DNA of 64,000 nucleotides. It comes from Arthrobacter sp. U41 (GTDB taxonomy: Bacteria; Actinomycetota; Actinomycetes; Actinomycetales; Micrococcaceae). The stretch is from positions 186,001 to 250,000 of the forward strand of contig NZ_VEGI01000004.1 in the NCBI RefSeq assembly GCF_007679325.1, written 5' to 3'. Made by a program: the position numbers and the translations under genes. The notes beneath the pieces were generated by a model. It had not been told where the DNA came from and ran no database searches. It saw only the letters and a program-made list of their open reading frames with translations. Shown here in pieces: positions 25,458 to 34,060 of the stretch. Numbering within the stretch: the first letter of the stretch is position 1; each line of letters opens with the position of its first letter.

Positions 25458-25862
25458 ATGCGAAAAATCTTCACTGTGCTGACCGCCGGTCTGCTGGCCA
25501 TGGTCCTGGCGGGTTGCGGGGCAAGCCCGGGAACCTCGGACTCGGAGTACGCCGCCAAGTACAAAGCGGCGGTGGAGCCACTGGCCCACGTGGCCACAGT
25601 GGACGCCAGCTACAAGTCCGCCGGCGGCATGGGCCGCAGCGGGGACGTTTTCCTGCACGCCGACACCTCGGACCGGGAAACCATGCTGGGGGTCCTCCGG
25701 GAGGCATTCCCGGCGGTTGTGGACGCCGGAGCCGGCGACCCTGAAGTAAATCTGGCCATCCAGGTCATTTCCGCCGACGGGGCATCCGCCGTCTCGCCCG
25801 CCGATCTGGGGTACTCCGGGACCGGGTCGTTGACCAGCTACCGGCAGTTCCTCGGCAAGTAA
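25458..25862 (+). CDS. Small lipoprotein after the WXG100-lipase (candidate immunity protein)
   Basis: 134-residue exported lipoprotein. Signal peptide MRKIFTVLTAGLLAMVLAGC has a perfect LAGC lipobox with Cys20 as lipid site. The mature domain of about 110 residues is mixed alpha/beta (YAAKYKAAVEPLAHVATVDASYKS, GDVFLHADTSDRETMLGVLREAFPAVVDAG, VNLAIQVISADGASAVSPADLGYSG) with no recognised catalytic motif. It starts 9 bases after the WXG100-lipase stop, so it is almost certainly in the same operon. A membrane-anchored protein facing outward is where an immunity factor against a secreted lipase would need to be. That role is inferred. Confidence 0.78.
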   Translation: MRKIFTVLTAGLLAMVLAGCGASPGTSDSEYAAKYKAAVEPLAHVATVDASYKSAGGMGRSGDVFLHADTSDRETMLGVLREAFPAVVDAGAGDPEVNLAIQVISADGASAVSPADLGYSGTGSLTSYRQFLGK

Positions 25863-25890
25863 GCGCCGGTCGCGCCGACCCCGGCGGCGG

Positions 25891-26658
25891 TCAGACTGCC
25901 GCCCGGGCCCGCTTCACAGCGGCCCGCTGCTCCCCCACCCGCTGCGCGACCACCAGGCCCACCGCAGCGGTCCCGATGGTGATCGGGTATCCCATGAACC
26001 GCTCCAGGGTGCCGGGCTCCGCCACCTCCATCCCCGTCACGCCGCCCATGATCAGAGCCACCAGGGACACGAGCCCGCACGCCAGAATCAGCCAGCTCAG
26101 CGGTGTGTGCCGCAGCCAGACCCAGCCCAGCAGCACCAGGGCCAGTCCCCCGGCCGCGAAATACATAATGGCGCCGACTGCATGCCACACGGAGCCCGCG
26201 TCCTCAGGGACCAGCCCCACCAGGACGGTGCCTGCACCGGCGGCGGCGGTCAGGACCCGCGCGGAGATCGCGGCTACCCACACCGTCCGGCTGGCCGGGC
26301 CCAGGGTGAACTGCGCCCCGGGCCGGGCCGCCGTGCAGAACACCGCCGCGCTCAGCAGCAGCGCGCCCACCATCATGCCGATGCCCTGGACCACAAAGGA
26401 GGCGTTCATCAGCACGTGTGCCGGCGAGCAGACGTCCCGTCCGTCGAAGACCCCGCAGACCGTGGCGCCGAGGTCGCTGATGTAACCGGTCCGGCGGCTG
26501 TACGGCTGCTGTCCCGCCCAGGCGCCGATCACGGCCGCCTCGGCCACGAAATACTGCAGCACGCTCAGCAGCGCCAGCGCGCCGGCATAGAACCGGGTGG
26601 ACGGCAGATGCGGGATATAAATGATGCCTTGGGACGTCGAGTCAGCGGGTGCAGCCAT
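25891..26658 (-). CDS. DUF998-family membrane protein
   Basis: 255-residue polytopic protein with about seven hydrophobic segments. The loop YISDLGATVCGVFDGRDVCSPAHVLMNASFVVQGIG is the signature of actinobacterial DUF998 proteins, whose function is unknown. Short cytoplasmic ends include a basic C-terminus (QRVGEQRAAVKRARAAV). It is convergent with the lipoprotein gene, 28 bases apart, and divergent from the tRNA-Arg gene. No enzymatic residues are evident. Confidence 0.85.
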   Translation of the reverse strand: MAAPADSTSQGIIYIPHLPSTRFYAGALALLSVLQYFVAEAAVIGAWAGQQPYSRRTGYISDLGATVCGVFDGRDVCSPAHVLMNASFVVQGIGMMVGALLLSAAVFCTAARPGAQFTLGPASRTVWVAAISARVLTAAAGAGTVLVGLVPEDAGSVWHAVGAIMYFAAGGLALVLLGWVWLRHTPLSWLILACGLVSLVALIMGGVTGMEVAEPGTLERFMGYPITIGTAAVGLVVAQRVGEQRAAVKRARAAV

Positions 26659-26744
26659 GCCAAGAGCGTAGTACGGCCCGTCACCTTGTATGCTTATAGG
26701 CGTGTCCGCACGGGCCGGCCCGCGGCCGTCCGGAACGGATGCCC

Positions 26745-26817
26745 GCCCTCGTAGCTCAGTGGATAGAGCACGGCTCTCCTAAAGCCGGTGTCGTTGGTTC
26801 GATTCCAATCGAGGGCA
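26745..26817 (+). tRNA. tRNA-Arg (anticodon CCT)
   Basis: The 73-base cloverleaf reads directly: acceptor stem GCCCTCG (26745-26751) pairs with CGAGGGC (26810-26816) with discriminator A; D-arm TAGCTCAGTGGATAGAGCA; anticodon stem CGGCT/AGCCG around loop CTCCTAA with anticodon CCT at 26778-26780; T-loop GTTCGATTC. It decodes AGG. CCA is not encoded. The next gene begins within two bases of its 3' end. Confidence 0.97.
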
Positions 26818-26818
26818 C

Positions 26819-27328
26819 TTGAACCCCCAGTCCCCGGACACCGCCCAAGAAGTGGAACAGCACTTCAATCTCCGCGCCTACCTGCTGGGCACCTGGACCG
26901 TGGAGCGAACCCTGCTGGACCGGTCCGCCGGCACCCGCGGGTCCTTCACCGGCCTCGTCCGCGTCACTGAAACAGCCGACGACGGCGGCCTCCGCTTCCG
27001 CGAAGAGGGCACCGTCGCGTGGGCGTCCGCCCCCGGCGCGCCGGAAGGCACCCCGTTCACCGGAACGGCCAGCCGGGAATACCTGCTGCGGCCCACCGGA
27101 ACACCGGACACGATGGACATGTTCTTCCCCGACGGCCGGCCGTTCCACCGCATGGGCTTCGGACCGCAGAGCCACCGGGACCAGCACTGGTGCGATCCCG
27201 ACAGCTACCGCGTGAACTACACCAGAACCGGGCCGGACGAATTCCGCTACGAATGGGATGTCACGGGCCCGGCGAAGGACCAGCTGCTCACGTCCGTGCT
27301 GCGCCGGACCACGGACGCCGCCGCATGA
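26819..27328 (+). CDS. DUF6314-family protein
   Basis: 169-residue soluble protein. The stretch HFNLRAYLLGTWTVERTLLDRSAG, then FTGLVRVTETADDGGLRFREEGTV, and the C-terminal DSYRVNYTRTGPDEFRYEWDVTGPAKDQLLTSVLRR match the DUF6314 family, probably a small lipocalin-like beta-barrel. The biochemical role is unknown. The start is uncertain: TTG at 26819 immediately after the tRNA, or GTG at 26852 just before the conserved part. Its stop overlaps the next ATG (ATGA), coupling it to the NUDIX gene; the two families are often neighbours in Arthrobacter-type genomes (from memory). Confidence 0.82.
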   Translation: MNPQSPDTAQEVEQHFNLRAYLLGTWTVERTLLDRSAGTRGSFTGLVRVTETADDGGLRFREEGTVAWASAPGAPEGTPFTGTASREYLLRPTGTPDTMDMFFPDGRPFHRMGFGPQSHRDQHWCDPDSYRVNYTRTGPDEFRYEWDVTGPAKDQLLTSVLRRTTDAAA

Positions 27329-27744
27329 ACTCGCTGAACACCAACCCTCTGATCGTGGTCTCCGCCGTCTGTGTCTTCGACGAAGCAGGGCGCCTCCTGA
27401 CCGTCCGCAAACGGGGCACGGAGAAGTTCATGCATCCCGGCGGAAAGCCGGAGGCGGGCGAGACAGCCGCCCAGGCGGCCGCGCGGGAACTGGCCGAAGA
27501 AGTGGGGATCGTCCTCGCGGCGGAGGAGCTGGTGCCGCTGGGAATCTGGCTGGCCGACGCCGCCAACGAGGCCGCGACGCAGATCCGGGCCACGGTCTTC
27601 ACCGCCCCGGGCGCCTGGCACGCCCATCCTTCCGCGGAGATCGCCGAGATCCGCTGGCTGGACCTGGCCGGAGAGCTCCCGGACGACCTCGCCCCGCTGC
27701 TCACCGACCACGTCCTGCCGGCCCTGTGGGTCCAGCCGGGCTAA
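27325..27744 (+). CDS. NUDIX hydrolase
   Basis: 139-residue NUDIX enzyme hydrolysing a nucleoside diphosphate linked to some moiety. The NUDIX box is intact: it opens GGKPEAGETA, continues with AARELAEEVG, and matches the GX5EX7REUXEEXGU pattern. VSAVCVFDEAGRLLTVRKRG precedes it and ATQIRATVFTAPG follows, as usual for house-cleaning NUDIX proteins of MutT type. The start ATG overlaps the DUF6314 stop. The substrate cannot be predicted. Confidence 0.92.
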   Translation: MNSLNTNPLIVVSAVCVFDEAGRLLTVRKRGTEKFMHPGGKPEAGETAAQAAARELAEEVGIVLAAEELVPLGIWLADAANEAATQIRATVFTAPGAWHAHPSAEIAEIRWLDLAGELPDDLAPLLTDHVLPALWVQPG

Positions 27745-27786
27745 CGCCCGTACTGGCTAAGGCCCGGAGCGGCTAAACCTGTAACA

Positions 27787-29696
27787 CTACAGTCCGGGAA
27801 CGGCCTCTTCCGCCACGGCACTGGCCTCGGCGAACTGGGTCCGGTAGAGCTCCGCGTAGCGGCCCTCGGCGGCCAGCAGCTCGGTGTGCGTGCCGCGTTC
27901 CACGATCCGGCCGTCCTCCACCACCAGGATGGCGTCGGCGGCCCGGATGGTCGACAACCGGTGGGCAATCACGACGGCGGTGCGGCCCTCGAGCGCGGCG
28001 CCGAGCGCCTCCTGCACCGCTGCCTCATTAGTGGAGTCCAGGGCCGCGGTGGCCTCGTCCAGGATGACGACGCGCGGCTGGGCAATCAGCAGCCGGGCGA
28101 TGGTGAGGCGCTGGCGTTCGCCGCCCGAGAGCCGGTAGCCACGTTCCCCCACCACGGTGTTCAGGCCATCAGGCAGGGAGCGGATCATGTCTTCCAGGCG
28201 GGCCTGGCGCAGCACATCCCACATGAGCTCGTCGCTGGCGTCCGGGCGGGCCAGGCGCAAGTTGGAGGCGATGCTCTCGTGGAACAGGTGCCCGTCCTGG
28301 GTCACCATGCCGAGGGTGTGCCGCATGGAGTCGAAGGACAGGTCCCGGACGTCCACGCCGGTGCCCGGGACGGTGCCGCCGAAGCGCACGGCCCCGGAAT
28401 CGACGTCGTACAGGCGCGAAAGCAGCTGCGCGATGGTGGACTTGCCGGCGCCCGAGGAGCCCACCAGGGCGACGGTCTGGCCGGGTTCCACCCGGAAGCT
28501 GATGCCGTGCAGCACCTCTTCGCCGCCGCGGGTGTCGAGGGTGGACACGTCCTCCAGCGAGGCGAGCGAGACCTTGTCCGCCGACGGGTAGGAGAAGCGG
28601 ACGTCGTCGAACTCCACGGACAGCGGCCCGGGCGGCGGGGACACGGCGTCGGGTTTCTGCTGGATAAGCGGTTTGAGGTCCAGGATCTCGAAGACCCGCT
28701 CGAAACTGACCAGGGCGCTCATGATCTCCACCCGGGCGTTGGAGAGCGCGGTGAGCGGGGCGTAGAGGCGGGTGAGCAGCAGGGCCAGCACCACAACGTC
28801 GCCGGCGGCGAGCTGCCCCTGCAGCGCCAGGAAGCCGCCCAGTCCGTAGACCAGGGCGAGGGCCAGCGCCGAGACCAGGGTCAGGGCCGTCACGAAGGTG
28901 AACTGCAGCATCGCGGTGCGGACGCCGATGTCCCGCACGCGTCCGGCGCGGGCCGCGAATTCCCGGGATTCCTCGTCGGGGCGGCCGAACAGCTTCACGA
29001 GGGTGGCGCCGGGGGCGGAAAAGCGCTCCGTCATCTGGGTGCCCATGGACGCGTTGTGCTCCGCGGCCTCTCGGCGCAGATCGGCCAGTTTGGAGCCCAT
29101 CCGGCGGGCCGGGATCAGGAAGATCGGCAGCAGGATCATGGCGAGCACGGTCACCAGCCAGGACTTGCCCAGCATCACCACCAGGGTCAGGGCGAGGGCC
29201 ACCACGTTGCTGACGACGCCGGACAGGGTCCCGGCGAAGGCCGACTGCGCGCCGATCACGTCATTGTTCAGCCGGCTCACCAGCGCGCCGGTGCGGGTGC
29301 GCGTGAAAAAGGCGATCGGCATCTTCTGCACGTGGTCGAAGACTTTGGTGCGGAGGTCCACAATCACGCCTTCGCCGATGGTGGAGGACAGCCAGCGGGT
29401 GACAAGTCCCAGCCCTGCCTCGGCGACCGCCACAATGGCGATCAGGACGGCCAGCCAGACCACGACGTCGGTGGCCGCGCCGGCGATGATGGCATCCACC
29501 ACCTGCCCGGCGAGGACCGGGGTGGCGACGGCCAGGACGGCCATCACGATCGACAGCAGGACGAAGGAAATCAGCTTGCCCTTGTGCGGACGGGCGAAGC
29601 TGAACACCCGCTTGAGTGTTTCCTTCGAGAATGGCTTCGAGCCGCTCGAGGCGCGGGTGATGTTGTAGAGGGAGCTCCAGGCGACCCGGTCCATGC

Positions 29697-29700
<4 letters not shown>
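27787..29700 (-). CDS. ABC exporter half-transporter (fused membrane and ATPase domains)
   Basis: 637-residue type IV ABC transporter. Six membrane helices lie between about 40 and 320; the nucleotide-binding domain (about 350-615) has Walker A GSSGAGKST, signature LSGGERQR, Walker B VVILDEATAALD and switch His in VVIAHRLSTI. It probably works as a homodimer exporting a lipid, peptide or drug. Its ATG overlaps the stop of the ABC-F gene (ATGA), so the two proteins are coordinately made. An exporter plus a ribosome-protection-like ABC-F protein suggests antibiotic self-defence, but the substrate is unknown. Confidence 0.92.
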
Positions 29701-31367
<1,667 letters not shown>

Positions 31368-31502
31368 TAGTCCATCCTCTCACCGCGGCCCAAAACAGCC
31401 CGCCGACGGGCGCTCCAGGCGGCCAATCGCCGCCGGGCATGAAAGAACCCGCTGGTCCGGACTTGGGGGGTGTACGGACCAGCGGGTTCGAGCATTTAGC
31501 AT
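31368..31502 (-). promoter_or_regulatory. Attenuator-like leader of the ABC-F gene with short upstream ORFs
   Basis: On the minus strand GGAGGAG (31520-31514) precedes two short frames through a hairpin. One starts ATG at 31502 (40 residues, MLNARTRWSVHP..., stop 31380). The other starts ATG at 31495 (42 residues, MLEPAGPYTPQV..., stop TAA overlapping the ABC-F ATG as TAATG). The 15-bp stem pairs 31445-31459 with 31475-31489 and is followed by TTTC. Translation of the leader would run through the stem, the arrangement needed for ribosome-controlled attenuation. Control is inferred. Confidence 0.5.
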
Positions 31503-31595
31503 AGTTGAATCAGCTCCTCCCGTAAAATCAATGCAGTCACTGCTCTACCGAACGTCAGAAGCACCCCCTACATTCGACTCCGCAGGAAGCCATAG

Positions 31596-32342
31596 ATGCC
31601 ACTACCCGCCAAGGCGTTTCAACTCTGGCTCCATGGCGTTGCTCCGACGGCCAGCACGGCCGATATCTGCAGGATTTCCGGGATCAAGCGCACAACCCTC
31701 GCCCAGCAGCTGGTCCGGGGGAAGGTCTCGGAATCCACGCTGGTCAGCATCAGCCGCGCCCTGAAACGCAGCCCCCTGGACGACCTCGCCTCCTTTGACA
31801 GCTTTGCGGGCCTTGCGGAGCAGCCGCAGCCGCCCACTCCTGCCGAACTCGTGAGCCAGATTGCCACCATGGACCTGCTCCGCGCGGTCATTTCCCGCTC
31901 GTCCCCGGCGTATGGCGGTTTCGGAGACAGCAGCAGCTCCCTGACTCCCCCGCTCAGCGCCGCCCCGCACGCCACGTCCGTCCGCAACTGGGTGGACGCG
32001 ATCGACGACGGCGAATTGCGGCACCGGGTATCAGCCGCCACCGGCGTCGCGCCGCAGAACTATTCAGCACAGTTGACCGCCAACAGGCTCTCCCCGGAGT
32101 TGGCGGTCGCGACCTCCCGGGCGGCAGGCGTAGGCTTCACGGGCGGACTGGTCGCTACCGGCCTTCTGACAGAAGCCGAGGCCGGCTGGACCCCTGCCGC
32201 CAAGCAGGCCGCCCTGGACGCCCTCTCCGACGGCGAACTCACGGCCCTGGCCGGCGAGCGCCTGCAGTCCCTTGGCAGGACCCTGCGCCGCCAGGAGCAC
32301 GAACACGAACAGACACAAAAAATATGGGAGAACCTCGGATGA
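31596..32342 (+). CDS. Helix-turn-helix protein of a three-gene membrane operon
   Basis: 248-residue soluble protein. The N-terminal region contains an XRE-like helix-turn-helix (TADICRISGIKRTTLAQQLVRGKVSE, then STLVSISRALKRSPLDDLASFDSF). The rest has low-complexity linkers (SSSSLTPPLSAAP) and a second helical region (LSPELAVATSRAAGVGFTGGLVATGLLTEAEAGW, then DGELTALAGERLQSLGRTLRRQE), possibly a second DNA- or protein-binding domain. ATG 31596 is used. Its stop overlaps the ATG of the first membrane gene (ATGA). Divergent from the ABC-F gene. The regulated target is unknown, perhaps its own operon. Confidence 0.78.
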   Translation: MPLPAKAFQLWLHGVAPTASTADICRISGIKRTTLAQQLVRGKVSESTLVSISRALKRSPLDDLASFDSFAGLAEQPQPPTPAELVSQIATMDLLRAVISRSSPAYGGFGDSSSSLTPPLSAAPHATSVRNWVDAIDDGELRHRVSAATGVAPQNYSAQLTANRLSPELAVATSRAAGVGFTGGLVATGLLTEAEAGWTPAAKQAALDALSDGELTALAGERLQSLGRTLRRQEHEHEQTQKIWENLG

Positions 32343-33064
32343 TCGCGATCCTGCAGTGGACCACGTTGGCGGTCTGCGCCATCGTGGCGATCGCGCGGAT
32401 TCCGAGTGCCCTCCGGGGTGAGAACCGGTCGATTTTCGGCATCTTCGTACTCGCCACGGTGGCCGTCTTGCTCAGCATTGATGTGAGCTATCGGGCCATC
32501 GATGCATGGCTCGGATCCCAAAACTACGCGAACCTGATTCTACGTTTTGTCGTGTACTGCACTGTGCTGCTGGCCGGATACCGGATCGCGAAAGCCTTTG
32601 ACGCGTCGAAGAGCATTCGGTTCATTACGGGGCCCGCAGGCAGGGCAGTTCTGACAATTGTCGGCGTCGCGACCGTGGTCCTCTTTCTGTTGGCCGACAC
32701 TGCAGGGTCCGCCACGGGGCTGGCCATGCTCCCGTCGCGAAGCCCGGCGAATGCCGTGCTCATCGAGTGGTATGCGGCGGCGGGCCGCCTGTACCCGGCG
32801 TTCGTCGCTGCGTGCATCCTTCCCGCCACCTATCTGGCCATCAGCCGGCGGCTGCCGCGTGGAGTCCGTGCCGGCGCGCTGCTGCTGACGGTGGCCTTCG
32901 CGGCCATGGCCGCGGGGGCCTTCTTCCCTCTGATCCCCCGCGTAGCCGGGTATCTCAAAGCCATCATCAACTACACTGCGGTGCTGTGTCTTGCGCTCGG
33001 ACTCGCCTTGGTGTGGATCTCCAGCCTGATGGCCAAGCGCGAATCCAGCCGGAGCCTCACATGA
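32339..33064 (+). CDS. Seven-helix membrane protein, tandem paralogue 1
   Basis: 241-residue integral membrane protein with about seven hydrophobic helices, short loops and a conserved N-terminus MIAILQWTTLAVCAIVAIARIPSALRG. The pattern ENRSIFGIF, IDAWLGSQNYANLILRF, FITGPAGRA and WYAAAGRLYPAFVAACILP recurs in the following gene, so this is one of a duplicated pair. No transport or catalytic motif is recognised. Both ends overlap neighbours by ATGA, giving a tightly coupled HTH-membrane-membrane operon. It resembles the helical layout of MAB_1171c-type putative transporters, but the similarity is too weak to assign. Confidence 0.8.
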   Translation: MIAILQWTTLAVCAIVAIARIPSALRGENRSIFGIFVLATVAVLLSIDVSYRAIDAWLGSQNYANLILRFVVYCTVLLAGYRIAKAFDASKSIRFITGPAGRAVLTIVGVATVVLFLLADTAGSATGLAMLPSRSPANAVLIEWYAAAGRLYPAFVAACILPATYLAISRRLPRGVRAGALLLTVAFAAMAAGAFFPLIPRVAGYLKAIINYTAVLCLALGLALVWISSLMAKRESSRSLT

Positions 33065-33795
33065 TCGCGATCCTGCAGTGGACCACGTTGGCGGTCTGCG
33101 CCCTTGCTGCGGTTGCGCGGGTCCCGAGTGCCCTCCGGGGCGAGAACCGGTCCTTGTTCGCCGTCTACCTGCTCCTCACTGTGGCCATACTCTTGAGCAT
33201 CGATGCACCTTACGTCGCCATCGATCAGGCTCTCGGCGGCCTGAACCTGGCCAACGTGGTTCTGCGGTTCATCGTTTTTGGCGCCATCTTCGCCCTCGGG
33301 CTCAGGATCGCCCGGGGCTTCGGCGCCGAGGACGCCCTTCGATTCCTCACGGGCCCCGTCGGCATTGCGGTCGCGGCGGCGGCATCGGTGGCAGTGGTGG
33401 TGTCCTTCCTGATGATGGACACCGCGGGTTCGTCCGCGGGCCTCGTCGAGGTCCATGCCAAAAGCGCCCGCAATGCAGTGCTTGTGGAGTACTACGGCGC
33501 TGCTGGCCGGCTCTATCCCGCATACGTCATGCTGGCCCTCCTGCCGGCCATGCTGCGGACGGTCGGCAGCAGGCTTCCCGGCCTCGTGCGGGTGGGCGCG
33601 GCGTTGCTGGCGGTCGGCTCCGTGGCCATCACGCTGAGCCTCCTGTTCCCGGTAATACCAGCGTCGTTGGCCTATCTCCGCTTCGTCATCAACTACACCG
33701 CGATTCTTTGCATCATCGTGGGGCTGGCCACATTCTGGCTTTCTAAGGCACTGGCTATGCGGACGCGGGAGATGGAAACGGACGCCACCGGATAG
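33061..33795 (+). CDS. Seven-helix membrane protein, tandem paralogue 2
   Basis: 244-residue paralogue of the preceding protein, sharing MIAILQWTTLAVCA, RVPSALRGENRS, LRFIVFGAIFALGLRIARGF, FLTGPVG, EYYGAAGRLYPAYVMLALLP and a terminal FVINYTAILCIIVGLATFWLS helix. The first 42 bases are identical in both copies, more than the rest of the genes, which points to a recent duplication or local gene conversion. It starts on the ATG overlapping the first copy's stop. A heteromeric complex of the two is a reasonable guess. Function unknown. Confidence 0.8.
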   Translation: MIAILQWTTLAVCALAAVARVPSALRGENRSLFAVYLLLTVAILLSIDAPYVAIDQALGGLNLANVVLRFIVFGAIFALGLRIARGFGAEDALRFLTGPVGIAVAAAASVAVVVSFLMMDTAGSSAGLVEVHAKSARNAVLVEYYGAAGRLYPAYVMLALLPAMLRTVGSRLPGLVRVGAALLAVGSVAITLSLLFPVIPASLAYLRFVINYTAILCIIVGLATFWLSKALAMRTREMETDATG

Positions 33796-33982
33796 CCATC
33801 GTGTCGCCAGCGGCAACCACATCAGGTAACGCTAAGGCAACATTCAGCAATAACTGCGACTTGGCATTCACAAAATCATTAGACCGTGAGAGAATCATGA
33901 ATGTGTGAAAGCGGCATACGCTTCGTGAACGGGGACAATCCGTGCGGAGCCGAGGCAGCCGCCCAAGCGCCATTGGGGGGAT

Positions 33983-34016
33983 GAGTGGTAGCGGTCCAGC
34001 TGGACCGCTCCCACTC
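33983..34016. terminator. Hairpin between convergent genes
   Basis: Outer arms GAGTGG (33983-33988) and CCACTC (34011-34016) enclose the perfect palindrome AGCGGTCCAGCTGGACCGCT (33990-34009). It sits between the rightward membrane operon and the leftward alpha-mannosidase and could terminate both. The rest of the 265-base gap shows nothing. Confidence 0.65.
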
Positions 34017-34060
34017 AGCCTGTTTAACGGCCCTCCCTGCCAGCCGCCCGGGGCCAACAC

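Noticed and set aside
23014..25862. Full type VII secretion locus
   Set aside because: No EccB, EccC, EccD or mycosin gene is present; only candidate substrate, partner and lipoprotein genes are.
26745..26820. Integration site at tRNA-Arg
   Set aside because: No integrase or repeated tRNA 3' end is seen nearby; the flanks are ordinary chromosomal genes.
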